Part shown: piece after piece, positions 35,143 through 43,732 of the stretch | Layout: each line of letters starts with the position of its first letter | Numbering within the stretch: position 1 is the stretch's first letter | NCBI GenBank assembly: GCA_023262855.1 | Contig: JALQYQ010000004.1 | Span: 1-64,000 of the forward strand | Reading direction: 5' to 3' | DNA length: 64,000 bases | Origin: Crocinitomicaceae bacterium | GTDB lineage: Bacteria; Bacteroidota; Bacteroidia; Flavobacteriales_D; Crocinitomicaceae | Position numbers and translations under genes: made by a program | Notes under the pieces: generated by a model | The model's input: the letters and a program-made list of their open reading frames with translations, nothing else | What the model was told of the DNA's origin: nothing | Database searches by the model: none

Positions 35143-35304
35143 TTATCCGTTGTAAGCTTCGCATCTTACGTGGTGCGATTTCTTGTGACCTTTCTTCTTT
35201 TTCTTTTTATGCTTCACTACTATTGCTGAATCTGAAGTAAATGGAGCCGCAAATGTTGTCATGCTCATGCCAATTAATGACGCTGCTAAAATTAAATTTT
35301 TCAT
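35143..35304 (-). CDS. Small exported Lys/His-rich peptide, unknown
   Basis: A 53-residue frame with a clean signal peptide (MKNLILAASLIGMSMTTFAA) and probable cleavage near residue 20. The mature ~33 residues carry a basic block (KHKKKKKKGHKKSHH) and end VRCEAYNG with a single Cys. A perfect terminator follows within 6 nt, which supports a real transcription unit. I recognise no family. Possible roles, all inference, include metal binding through the His residues or binding of acidic surfaces or nucleic acid. Confidence 0.7.
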   Translation of the reverse strand: MKNLILAASLIGMSMTTFAAPFTSDSAIVVKHKKKKKKGHKKSHHVRCEAYNG

Positions 35305-35398
35305 AAAAGAGAGTGTTGTTTGTTATTTCTAGTTCTACTACAACGCAATTAATTCTAATTTGTTACATTTAATTCAATATTTATCAATTATTTATCTC

Positions 35399-36427
35399 TT
35401 GAAAAAGGTTAGTCGTCGTTCGTTTATTCCTTCATTAGGTGCTTTGCTTGTATTGCCAACGATGACTTCGTTCCAGAAAAATAGTCATGAAATCAGTGTG
35501 CCTATTTATCCAAAAGGATTAAAAAAAGGTGCTACAATCGGTTTATGTGCTCCAGCTGGACCGTCACATGATTTAACTGAAATTGATCATTTTAAGAAAT
35601 TTCTCATCGATAAAGGATTCAATGTTAAAGAAGGGAAATATATTCGGAAGCACCTTGGCTATTTTACTTCAACTGATGTTCAACGTACGGAAGAATTCAT
35701 GGAGTTAATAGAAGATTCTTCTGTTGATGCTATTTTCTTTACACGCGGTGGTTGGGGCTGTGCTCGAATTTTAGATTTGTTAGATTACGATTCTATTCAA
35801 CGTAACCAAAAAATTATCCTCGGATTTAGCGACATCACTTCTCTGCTAATTGCGATTACGCACAAAACGGGTTTGATTACGTTTCACGGACCGAATGGGA
35901 ATGCAAGTTGGGAACAACCCAGTTATCAATGGATTGAACAACTGCTTTTTTCAGAAAAATCAATTTTGTATGAAGCAAAAGGCAAGCAAACAACTTCACA
36001 AAAAACCATTGTTTCTGGTATTGCCAAAGGTGAACTTATCGGAGGAAATTTGAGTGTTATTTGTGGAATCATTGGTTCTAATTACTTTCCGACTTGGTCC
36101 AATAAAATTCTATTTCTTGAAGAAGTGGGTGAAGAACCATATCGCGTAGATCGCATGCTAACTCAGTTAAAATTGAATGGAGCATTTGAACAGTTAGCAG
36201 GCATTGTGCTGGGTCAATTTAAAAAATGCATTGCTGAAGAACCCAATTGGGCTTTTACAATTGAAGAGGTCCTTGAACAACATTTTGGCAACCTTAAAAT
36301 TCCAGTTTTTTGTGGCGCACCAATTGGACATATTAAAGATAAATACGTTTTACCAATTGGTCAAACCGTTGAAATAAACGCGGATAAATTTACGATTCGA
36401 ACACTCGGCCCTTCAGTTGTGTTTTAA
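35399..36427 (+). CDS. LD-carboxypeptidase (peptidase S66), Tat-type signal
   Basis: A 342-residue LdcA-family serine peptidase that removes the terminal D-Ala from murein tetrapeptides. The N-terminus from TTG 35399 reads MKKVSRRSFIPSLGALLVLP, a twin-arginine signal (SRRSFI). The catalytic domain begins at GLKKGATIGLCAPAGPSHDL, with the nucleophile Ser in FTRGGWGCARILDLLDYDSI/LGFSDITSLL and later Glu and His in LFLEEVGEEPYRVDRML and GAPIGHIKDKYVLPIG. There is no in-frame ATG before the mature domain, so the TTG start is preferred. Most LdcA proteins are cytoplasmic, so export is notable. Its stop overlaps the lipid kinase stop by four bases. Confidence 0.88.
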   Translation: MKKVSRRSFIPSLGALLVLPTMTSFQKNSHEISVPIYPKGLKKGATIGLCAPAGPSHDLTEIDHFKKFLIDKGFNVKEGKYIRKHLGYFTSTDVQRTEEFMELIEDSSVDAIFFTRGGWGCARILDLLDYDSIQRNQKIILGFSDITSLLIAITHKTGLITFHGPNGNASWEQPSYQWIEQLLFSEKSILYEAKGKQTTSQKTIVSGIAKGELIGGNLSVICGIIGSNYFPTWSNKILFLEEVGEEPYRVDRMLTQLKLNGAFEQLAGIVLGQFKKCIAEEPNWAFTIEEVLEQHFGNLKIPVFCGAPIGHIKDKYVLPIGQTVEINADKFTIRTLGPSVVF

Positions 36428-37317
36428 TACACTAAAACATCCATTTTTGTTGGTGCTAAACTAACCTTTAGTGTTCCGCATGCCAAATATTCGCCATCGG
36501 TTTCTGTTACAGCTTTACCGCTGATTATTTTAATTTCCAAATACGATGATTCAAAATAACTTGCCTCTGGGTGGTTTATTGGTTTGCCTTGTTTCAAGGC
36601 TTTCAGGTTTTTAACGTAATCCATCAAGGAAACTTTTCCAAACAAGGTAATGCTAAGTTTTCCATCATTCATCTTAGCAAATGGATTGATAACAATTCCA
36701 TCGCCGAAAATAGAACCGTTGCAAAAAGCAGCCAGCAAAACAACTCCTTCATAGTGAAAATTTTCTCCCACAATCTGTAAAACTGGTCTTCGGTATCCAA
36801 TGAATGACCGTAAAATAGCCATCGCATAGGAGGCCTTTCCACCCATATAATTTCGTTGTTTATCCAATACCTCCACTACTTTTCCTCCAAAACCAACATC
36901 ACCAATGTTAATGAAATAGCGTTTTTTATCTTCATAATCGATTTGACCTACATCTACTTGTGTATAGCAATTATTCAAAATAGCTTCGTGCAAATTTTCC
37001 AACTTACATGTCAATCCCATACTTCGCACAAAATCGTTTCCTGTTCCATTCGGAATTACAGCTAATTTCGGTAAATGCGTTTGCGCTTGCATCATCCCGT
37101 TGATAATTTCATTTACTGTTCCATCACCGCCAACAGCAATGATTACATCCATTTTGTTCACGCAACACTCAATGGCGAAATTTACTGCATCCCTTTGACC
37201 TTGCGTTTTGTAGATGATTGTGTCTATTTCCAACGACTTTATAAACTTCTGGAGTACAGTGTTTACAGCCTCCGATTGCTTTCGATAAGCATTTATGATG
37301 ATACCAACTTTAATCAT
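36424..37317 (-). CDS. Diacylglycerol kinase-family lipid kinase
   Basis: A 297-residue YegS/DagK-type lipid kinase. The nucleotide-binding motif is AVGGDGTVNEI (residues 61-71), then IPNGTGNDFVRSMGL, and a C-terminal beta-domain ending in TETDGEYLACGTLKVS. It phosphorylates a lipid, perhaps diacylglycerol, at the inner membrane face. I use ATG 37317; a TTG three codons earlier is unlikely. Downstream of recA in the same direction but separated by a terminator. Confidence 0.93.
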   Translation of the reverse strand: MIKVGIIINAYRKQSEAVNTVLQKFIKSLEIDTIIYKTQGQRDAVNFAIECCVNKMDVIIAVGGDGTVNEIINGMMQAQTHLPKLAVIPNGTGNDFVRSMGLTCKLENLHEAILNNCYTQVDVGQIDYEDKKRYFINIGDVGFGGKVVEVLDKQRNYMGGKASYAMAILRSFIGYRRPVLQIVGENFHYEGVVLLAAFCNGSIFGDGIVINPFAKMNDGKLSITLFGKVSLMDYVKNLKALKQGKPINHPEASYFESSYLEIKIISGKAVTETDGEYLACGTLKVSLAPTKMDVLVY

Positions 37318-37349
37318 GTCAATCAAAAGTAAAAAAAATTACTTCAAAC

Positions 37350-37379
37350 AAAAATGGCACCCTGATTTAGGATGCCATT
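37350..37379 (-). terminator. Rho-independent terminator of recA
   Basis: Stem AATGGCACC (37353-37361) with GGATGCCATT (37370-37379), one mismatch or wobble, followed on the minus strand by a T-rich run. It lies 18 nt after the recA stop. Confidence 0.78.
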
Positions 37380-37396
37380 TCTGTTACGATATGCAG

Positions 37397-38431
37397 TTAG
37401 TCTTGCAACATCGGCACTTCCGTACCTGGTGATGCAAGAGCGCTTTTAATTTTCGCTTCTAATTCTTCCATCAGTTCAGGATTGTCTTGAATCAATGATT
37501 TTACTGAATCGCGTCCTTGACCCAAACGTGTCTCACCATAAGAGAACCAAGATCCACTTTTCTTAAGAATATTTAAATCAACTCCAAGGTCAATAATTTC
37601 ACCAACTTTTGAAATTCCTTCTCCGTACATTACATCGAATTCTGCTCTTCTGAATGGTGGAGCAACTTTGTTTTTCACCACTTTTACTTTCACACGATTC
37701 CCAAGTACATCCTCTCCTTCTTTGATTTGTGCCGCTTTACGGATATCAATTCGAATTGATGAATAGAATTTCAATGCATTTCCACCTGTTGTTGTCTCTG
37801 GGTTACCGAACATCACACCAATTTTATCACGCAACTGGTTAATGAAAATACAACACGTACCAGCCTTGTTAATTGAACCTGTTAATTTTCTCAATGCTTT
37901 CGACATCAAACGTGCTTGAAGTCCCATTTGAGAATCACCCATTTCACCTTCAATCTCCGCTTTTGGAGTTAATGCAGCAACAGAATCTACAATGATTAAA
38001 TCGATTGCTCCTGATCGGATTAAATTATCTGCAATCTCCAATGCTTGTTCACCATTATCTGGTTGTGAAATCAATAAATTGTCAATATCAACACCTAATT
38101 TCTTTGCATAAAACTGATCGAAAGCATGTTCCGCATCAATAAATGCCGCAATACCTCCTTGTTTTTGCACTTCAGCAATTGCATGAATTGCCAAGGTCGT
38201 TTTACCAGATGATTCAGGACCATAAATTTCAATCACACGTCCTTTTGGATACCCATTTACACCCAATGCTAAATCTAAAGTAATTGACCCTGTTGGAATT
38301 ACTTCCACTTTCTCAACTGGAGTGTCTCCCAATTTCATTACAGCACCTTTTCCGTATGCTTTATCAAGCTTCTCCATTGTTAATTGAAGCGCTTTTAATT
38401 TTTCTGTGTTAACTTCTTTCTTAACTGCCAT
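37397..38431 (-). CDS. recA: Recombinase RecA
   Basis: A 344-residue ATP-dependent strand-exchange protein. Walker [10 protein letters not shown] (71-79), Walker [19 protein letters not shown]-binding loops around [23 protein letters not shown] and the conserved [28 protein letters not shown] stretch. It is full length and lacks the long acidic tail of E. coli RecA. A TACATTTG box and an inverted repeat lie upstream. Confidence 0.98.
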   Translation of the reverse strand: MAVKKEVNTEKLKALQLTMEKLDKAYGKGAVMKLGDTPVEKVEVIPTGSITLDLALGVNGYPKGRVIEIYGPESSGKTTLAIHAIAEVQKQGGIAAFIDAEHAFDQFYAKKLGVDIDNLLISQPDNGEQALEIADNLIRSGAIDLIIVDSVAALTPKAEIEGEMGDSQMGLQARLMSKALRKLTGSINKAGTCCIFINQLRDKIGVMFGNPETTTGGNALKFYSSIRIDIRKAAQIKEGEDVLGNRVKVKVVKNKVAPPFRRAEFDVMYGEGISKVGEIIDLGVDLNILKKSGSWFSYGETRLGQGRDSVKSLIQDNPELMEELEAKIKSALASPGTEVPMLQD

Positions 38432-38442
38432 ATCGTTTTTGT

Positions 38443-38507
38443 TGTACTATTCTTTACTCGTACATAAAGAACAGTGGTTAATAATTGTTTAATGTGATAC
38501 AAATGTA
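38443..38507 (-). promoter_or_regulatory. recA promoter and candidate operator
   Basis: TACATTTG on the minus strand (38507-38500) fits TAnnTTTG. Between it and the ATG is an inverted repeat TGTAC-N12-GTACA (38443-38464), 12 nt before the start codon, which could be a damage-response operator. No LexA site consensus for this lineage is known to me. Confidence 0.45.
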
Positions 38508-38544
38508 AGTTCGGTAGATCGTAATCTTTTTACGTTCTTCTAAA

Positions 38545-39006
38545 CTAATTGAAAATATCTAAAATTTCTTCTGCGTGTGCTTTGGTTTTCGGCTTTTCGA
38601 TGATGCCAACAATCTGTTGATCTTCATTAATTAAAAAGGTTGTACGGTGAATTCCATCGTATTCTTTACCCATGAATTTCTTTGGACCCCATACACCAAA
38701 TGTTTCAATTACCTTTTTGTCTTCATCCGCAATTAATGGAAAAGGCAAGGTAAACTTGTCAATAAACTTTTGATGCGAAGCAACTGAATCCGCACTAACT
38801 CCAAGAATTTGAATTCCATTATCAGTTAATAATTTGTAATTATCCCTCAAATTACATGCTTGCACAGTGCAGCCAGGTGTGTTGTCTTTAGGGTAGAAAT
38901 AAATGGCCAATTTCTTTCCTTTAAAATCATTCAAACTGATCTTCTTTCCATTTTGATCTGTTGCTGTAAAAACCGGTGCTGTGTCTCCTACTTTTAAATG
39001 TTTCAT
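38545..39006 (-). CDS. bcp: Thiol peroxidase, Bcp/PrxQ type
   Basis: A 153-residue thioredoxin-dependent peroxiredoxin. The active site is YPKDNTPGCTVQACNLRD with peroxidatic Cys46 and resolving Cys51, the PrxQ alpha2 arrangement. C-terminal RTTFLINEDQQIVGII is typical. It reduces hydroperoxides in the cytoplasm. It has its own good promoter at 39047-39077. Confidence 0.96.
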   Translation of the reverse strand: MKHLKVGDTAPVFTATDQNGKKISLNDFKGKKLAIYFYPKDNTPGCTVQACNLRDNYKLLTDNGIQILGVSADSVASHQKFIDKFTLPFPLIADEDKKVIETFGVWGPKKFMGKEYDGIHRTTFLINEDQQIVGIIEKPKTKAHAEEILDIFN

Positions 39007-39046
39007 TTTGCTAATTATTTAAACATTGTTTTGACGATTTATTAAT

Positions 39047-39077
39047 CAAATATAAATCGAATTTTCATATAAACAAA
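39047..39077 (-). promoter_or_regulatory. Promoter of bcp
   Basis: On the minus strand TTTG (39077-39074), 19 nt, TATATTTG (39054-39047): full consensus match, 40 nt before the ATG. Confidence 0.75.
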
Positions 39078-39122
39078 AAATAGAAGTATAAATTGTTTAA
39101 AATTTCGTCAACTTTTTGACAA

Positions 39123-39151
39123 GAAAAAAGCCTAACATCTCTGAAAGGCTT
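39123..39151 (-). terminator. Rho-independent terminator of the M1 aminopeptidase gene
   Basis: Stem AAGCCT (39128-39133) with AGGCTT (39146-39151), 12-nt loop, then a run of six T on the minus strand, 24 nt after the stop. Confidence 0.75.
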
Positions 39152-39175
39152 AATTTTAAACGATTTAAGTTAATT

Positions 39176-41815
39176 CTACTTACCCTCTTCTTCCGCGACT
39201 AATGCATTGAATTTCACTTTTAAATCTGTAATATTTTTAATTTTTTTACGCGCTTGATCTGCATAAAGTGCATCATTGTTTTTTTCATGAGCCGCCAATT
39301 CTTCTTTTGCTTCGAGTAATTTTGCATCCAAAACTGTATTTACATATTCTATGTTCTGTGGCATGAACATCTGGGTATAGTATCCACCTTCTGTGCTTAA
39401 ATAAGCATACAAATCATACGACTGAGAAACCATGTCTAACTCTTGGCGTGAAATAAAATACGTCAATGAATTCATCATACTCAATTGATCAAAGCCTTGA
39501 AGTGTTTTACCTTTTATCGCAAGTTCAAAGAATGAATAATTTTCTTTTTTTCCATATGAACCGTACAATTGACCAATACCAGCTAACATTTTTGATGATT
39601 TCTCCGATTCTAATTTCTTCGCTTTCTCAATTGCTTTATCTGGATTTATCTTGCCAAGATTTTTAAGTGCTGCAGAAATTACTGAATACGATTGATCTTT
39701 TTCGATACGGTCAATATAAATTGCTTCGGCATCTGTTCCTTCCACATTGTTCGCTAGATAATTCAAAGCTGCTGCTCTAACAGCAGAATTTGAATCGTTA
39801 CTTGCCAAATCTTTCACCAAAGCCAAACCTTTGGTTCGGTTCTCCAAGGTCAATTTAGAAGCTTTTTCAATCGCCAATAATCGGATGTTCCAGAACTTAT
39901 CATTCAAAGCGTCCAAAATCAATTGTTGTCCTTTCTGCTCTTTGTTTTTTGTTCCCAACATCAATCCTTCTTTTCTAGCATGGTAACGTTCACCATTGTA
40001 GTATTGGAAAATGTACTGATCCGTTGGTTTTTCTTCACGCACTTTCGCTAACAACATTTGTTGGTAATCAAAAATGACACATTTCAAATTTCCAGCATAT
40101 GGTAATTCAAATGAATTTGTTAAAGCATCAACTACGACTTTGTGAATGTGTTTTCCATTGTCATCAAACACAGCAATTTCCAACGGTAATTTAAAAATTG
40201 GAGATAATTCCAAGTTTTGTTTTTGACTAACGTTCACTGTAACAGTTTTCTTTACCTCATCCAAACGTTGGTTCACATCAAGAACTGGATGTCCTGCAGC
40301 TTGAAACCATTGATTGAAAAACCAATTCAAATCTTCACCACACACCTCTTCAAACGCAATACGCAATTGATGAAATTCTGCAGGTTTAAATTTATTTGTA
40401 TTTAAGTAATTACTAATTCCAGCGAAAAATGCCTCATCGCCAATATAATTGCGTAACATGTGCAAGATTCTTCCTCCTTTATTATAGGAATGTCCATCAA
40501 ACATTTGTTCTTTATCTTCATAATCGAACCAAATCAAATTATGATATCCTTGCATTTGTCCTGTTTGATAGTAACCATCGGCTTCTCCTTCTGCTTGGTA
40601 ATCAGCTTCGTCAATTCCGAAACGATGTTCATCCCACAAATACTGCGAATAGTTTGCAAATGACTCATTCAAAGGAAGATTCGACCATGATTCACACGTA
40701 ACTAAATCTCCAAACCAATGGTGGAACAACTCATGCGCAATAGTTGATTGATCATTTCCATCCAGCAATTCACGATCCGTTTTATAGACATAATCTCCGA
40801 AAACAACAGCACCTGTATTTTCCATTGCCCCAGAAACATAGTCGCGCACTACAATTTGGTTGTACTTGTCCCACGCATATTCATAACCCAACAACTTAGA
40901 AAAATGTGCAATCATATTCGGCGTTTCACCAAAAATTGCTTTTGCGTATTGTTCATATTCGGGCTCAACGAAGTAGTTCACATCCATTTTTGTTCCATCT
41001 GGACGCGTGTACGAATCTTTCACCACTTTGAATTCACCAACTCCCATCATAAATAAATAAGGAGCGTGTGGCAATTCTTGTTTCCAATAATCTGTACGCG
41101 TTCCATCCGAATTTTTCTTGGAACTAATTAATTTACCGTTTGATAGGGTGGTAAATTTATCCTGAACTGTAATGTAAATTTCTTGTGTCGTTTTTACATT
41201 TGGCGCATCAATTGTTGGAAACCAAACAGAACTTGCTTCTGTTTCTCCTTGTGTCCAAATTTGTGGCATTTTTGATTTATCTTCTCCTTTTGGATTGATA
41301 AAATACAAACCTTTATCCGATGTAATTGCAGCACTTCCACCTGTTGTGCGTTCATCCGGTTTTGCAACATATGCAATTGTTACTGTGTACTTGTCTTTAC
41401 GTGTATAAACTTTGTTCAATTTGATTTTTAAATAAGAACTATCATACGTATAATTCAATTTATTCCCATCCAATTGCACAGAAAGAATGTCCATTCCTTT
41501 TGCATCAAGAATTAAACTGTCGGATGGATAAAAATGAGGTTTAGCCGTAATGATCGCAATTCCATTCATACGCGACTTCGTCCAATCAAAATTCACTTCT
41601 AATTTCGTATGAATTAAATCTGTGTAAATCGTTTCTGTGGCCTGGTAAACTGCACGCTGTTGTTCAAGATATCCTTCCTCAAAACCATCAAAACGGATTG
41701 AATCTTGTTGCATTTCACCATTATATTGGTCTGAAACAACATCATTATCGTTCATTTTTTTGCTACCACATGCTGCAAGCAAGAAAAGGCTAAAAATTAT
41801 TACACTATTTTTCAT
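39176..41815 (-). CDS. M1 family metallo-aminopeptidase, lipoprotein
   Basis: An 879-residue zinc aminopeptidase with a lipoprotein signal (Cys16 in LLAACGS). Key motifs: GAMEN (about 329-333) for substrate N-terminus binding and the zinc site HELFHHWFGD with the downstream NESFA Glu (from about residue 361). The C-terminal ~300 residues form a HEAT-like helical domain. It trims N-terminal residues from peptides, probably at the cell envelope. I use the ATG at 41815; the codon before it is TTG. Confidence 0.95.
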   Translation of the reverse strand: MKNSVIIFSLFLLAACGSKKMNDNDVVSDQYNGEMQQDSIRFDGFEEGYLEQQRAVYQATETIYTDLIHTKLEVNFDWTKSRMNGIAIITAKPHFYPSDSLILDAKGMDILSVQLDGNKLNYTYDSSYLKIKLNKVYTRKDKYTVTIAYVAKPDERTTGGSAAITSDKGLYFINPKGEDKSKMPQIWTQGETEASSVWFPTIDAPNVKTTQEIYITVQDKFTTLSNGKLISSKKNSDGTRTDYWKQELPHAPYLFMMGVGEFKVVKDSYTRPDGTKMDVNYFVEPEYEQYAKAIFGETPNMIAHFSKLLGYEYAWDKYNQIVVRDYVSGAMENTGAVVFGDYVYKTDRELLDGNDQSTIAHELFHHWFGDLVTCESWSNLPLNESFANYSQYLWDEHRFGIDEADYQAEGEADGYYQTGQMQGYHNLIWFDYEDKEQMFDGHSYNKGGRILHMLRNYIGDEAFFAGISNYLNTNKFKPAEFHQLRIAFEEVCGEDLNWFFNQWFQAAGHPVLDVNQRLDEVKKTVTVNVSQKQNLELSPIFKLPLEIAVFDDNGKHIHKVVVDALTNSFELPYAGNLKCVIFDYQQMLLAKVREEKPTDQYIFQYYNGERYHARKEGLMLGTKNKEQKGQQLILDALNDKFWNIRLLAIEKASKLTLENRTKGLALVKDLASNDSNSAVRAAALNYLANNVEGTDAEAIYIDRIEKDQSYSVISAALKNLGKINPDKAIEKAKKLESEKSSKMLAGIGQLYGSYGKKENYSFFELAIKGKTLQGFDQLSMMNSLTYFISRQELDMVSQSYDLYAYLSTEGGYYTQMFMPQNIEYVNTVLDAKLLEAKEELAAHEKNNDALYADQARKKIKNITDLKVKFNALVAEEEGK

Positions 41816-41895
41816 CAATGAGTTACTTTTTTACAAATCTGAAGAAATAATTTCAATTCTTCGCATTAAAATACTCCAAGGGATTTTGTTTCTAT

Positions 41896-41903
41896 TATTT
41901 TTG
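41896..41903 (+). promoter_or_regulatory. Candidate -7 box of the biotin-carrier gene
   Basis: TATTTTTG, 17 nt before the ATG at 41921, fits TAnnTTTG; no TTTG at the expected distance upstream. Confidence 0.4.
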
Positions 41904-41920
41904 CATTAAATACATGATAA

Positions 41921-42388
41921 ATGGCAAATCGCGTTTGGAATATTGACGGAAAGGAAGTAGTTGGAACTGAAGGTTCTGCAATCCGTTGGGATGATCATCA
42001 ATTTTTTACCTTGACTTACAAAGGTCAAAAGTTTTTTGGTGAATTATTGGAAGATAAATCTGAAGAGAATTATTTAAAAATAAAAATCAATCAACGCGTT
42101 TTTGAAGTAAAAAAGAAAGGTGAGTTGGATGATTTGATTTCAGCATTAGGATTAGATGTGCCGAAAGTGCGAAAATTGAAAGAATTACAAGCTCCAATGC
42201 CAGGACGAATTGTTCAAGTGTCCGTTCAAATCGGTCAGGAATTGAATGTTGGAGATGAACTACTTTCCCTAGAAGCCATGAAAATGGAAAATGTATTAAA
42301 AGCGGAAGGAGTTGGGGTTGTTAAAGCAATTTTAGTTGAAAGCAATCAAGTTGTTGACAAAGGAACCGTTCTTATTGAATTTGAATAA
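41921..42388 (+). CDS. Biotin/lipoyl-carrier domain protein (acyl-CoA carboxylase BCCP-like)
   Basis: A 155-residue protein with a C-terminal biotinyl domain (about 85-155: LQAPMPGRIVQVSVQIGQEL) and the biotinylation motif EAMKMEN at Lys121. The N-terminal ~75 residues resemble the linker region of propionyl-CoA or pyruvate-type carboxylase alpha subunits rather than AccB. It probably serves a biotin-dependent acyl-CoA carboxylase, which would fit with the methylmalonyl-CoA epimerase at 4898; the partner subunits are not in the window. Single-gene unit closed by a strong terminator. Confidence 0.88.
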   Translation: MANRVWNIDGKEVVGTEGSAIRWDDHQFFTLTYKGQKFFGELLEDKSEENYLKIKINQRVFEVKKKGELDDLISALGLDVPKVRKLKELQAPMPGRIVQVSVQIGQELNVGDELLSLEAMKMENVLKAEGVGVVKAILVESNQVVDKGTVLIEFE

Positions 42389-42408
42389 AGAACATCAACG
42401 ATAAAGGA

Positions 42409-42439
42409 AAAGGGAAACAATGATTGTTTCCCTTTTTTT
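42409..42439 (+). terminator. Bidirectional Rho-independent terminator
   Basis: Perfect 9-bp stem GGGAAACAA/TTGTTTCCC with a 3-nt loop (42412-42432), A-rich before and seven T after. It ends the biotin-carrier gene and can serve the convergent small gene. Confidence 0.88.
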
Positions 42440-42635
42440 AGTTTTTTACTTCTAAGACAAATGCTTTTCTAATAATTAGTGGGTAAACTGAACCAAATTC
42501 TAGAATACACCATTCTTGAAATTTTTTAATTTCTTCAGCATCGGTTATCCATTTCAATGCTTTGTTCAATTCCTTTTGAAACAATTGAGCATCAAAGCTC
42601 ACTGTCTTCAGAATTTTCTTCGTCAGTTCAAGCAT
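42438..42635 (-). CDS. Small hypothetical protein
   Basis: A 65-residue soluble helical protein (LTKKILKTVSFDAQLFQKEL, then ITDAEEIKKFQEWCILEFG). No signal peptide or known motif. It has an ATG start, lies between two convergent-type terminators, and has coding-like composition; similar short proteins are widespread in Flavobacteriales by my recollection, though I cannot name a family. Confidence 0.68.
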   Translation of the reverse strand: MLELTKKILKTVSFDAQLFQKELNKALKWITDAEEIKKFQEWCILEFGSVYPLIIRKAFVLEVKN

Positions 42636-42708
42636 AGTTCGTGTGTTTGTTCAAACCAAATTAACGAAAATAATTGAACCTTCGTATTCACTTGAATGTT
42701 AAAAAAAG

Positions 42709-42736
42709 AAAAAGGGACTCAATCACTTGAATCCCT
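42709..42736 (-). terminator. Rho-independent terminator of the TlpA-DUF6029-Omp28 operon
   Basis: On the minus strand AGGGATTCAA pairs with TTGAGTCCCT (10 bp with one G-T), 4-nt loop, then a T-rich run. It lies 23 nt beyond the Omp28 stop. Confidence 0.85.
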
Positions 42737-42758
42737 CTCGCTATAAAGTACGTGTTTA

Positions 42759-43721
42759 TTAAGGAATAAACTTCTTTTTAATGACTTGATAAATTTCCAA
42801 GGTTGTTTTGTCATACACATAAATTAACAAGTGCATGTTTTCAGCATTGTGTGTCGTTGCTTGACCTTGAGGAGCCAACTGATCTGGTACAATTCCACTG
42901 TAGTTCACATAGTATTTCCCATTGGTCATCAAATCATCTGTCAAAGTTCTTCCCCATGTTTGTCCATCAATTGAACCACGGAAAATATCCCGGTGAACAT
43001 AATCAGGAACAGCTGGTCCGTTAACATTTTGCTGACCAACAAGTGAATCTTCCATCATACAAACAACAATTCCAAGTTCATTGGTTATGGATGCATCTTT
43101 TTCAATTTCGGTATGTAAAAAGAATCCTTTCTTAGGTGCTTCATAATAGTTCAGTTTTGCCTTTATAACGACTTTTAATGGCGATGCTAAAACATTGCTA
43201 ACACGTGTACTCCAGTTCCCTTGAGCTGAAAAATACTCGCCTGCATTATTTGTTCTATTCACAGTTCCTGAAGGATTAGCAAAAAAGCCTGTATTTGACA
43301 TTGTTGTACCAAAATATATACCCAAGTCCAACCCATTCTCATTCGTAAAATCAATCAAATAACCTTGGACGGGAATCAAAGCTTGAAAAGAAGACATTCC
43401 AACATTTGACGAATGCACACTCGAAATAAAAACTCTTGAGGGATTCGCTTCATGCAACGAATGAGCAACATTTGCTGCTGCCGGGCATGCAGAACAATTG
43501 TGTCCTGTAAAGTCTTCAATCAACGCATTGCGATCTGGATCATCATTTGGTAATAAGGTGAAATCTGGCCATTCATTCGCCACATAATCGCTCCAGTTTC
43601 CTGGATAGATTGTTGTGTCTAAATCAACATTTACTGCTGGTGGGAAGGGATTTTCAACATGATCGCAAGAAGCGCCCACAAATCCTAAACCGATGATTGC
43701 TGCGTAAAATAATTTTTTCAT
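42759..43721 (-). CDS. Omp28-related outer-membrane lipoprotein with CxxC
   Basis: A 320-residue lipoprotein (Cys19 in VGASC). The Omp28 domain has a thioredoxin-like core with EDFTGHNCSACPAAANVAHSLH, Cys76 and Cys79 as a redox CxxC. Similar proteins were described as P. gingivalis Omp28. The ATG at 43721 is preferred since it gives the lipoprotein signal; a longer frame extends into the DUF6029 gene. It is third in an operon after TlpA-type and DUF6029 genes, suggesting an envelope thiol-handling module. Confidence 0.9.
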   Translation of the reverse strand: MKKLFYAAIIGLGFVGASCDHVENPFPPAVNVDLDTTIYPGNWSDYVANEWPDFTLLPNDDPDRNALIEDFTGHNCSACPAAANVAHSLHEANPSRVFISSVHSSNVGMSSFQALIPVQGYLIDFTNENGLDLGIYFGTTMSNTGFFANPSGTVNRTNNAGEYFSAQGNWSTRVSNVLASPLKVVIKAKLNYYEAPKKGFFLHTEIEKDASITNELGIVVCMMEDSLVGQQNVNGPAVPDYVHRDIFRGSIDGQTWGRTLTDDLMTNGKYYVNYSGIVPDQLAPQGQATTHNAENMHLLIYVYDKTTLEIYQVIKKKFIP

Positions 43722-43732
43722 AACGCTATTTT

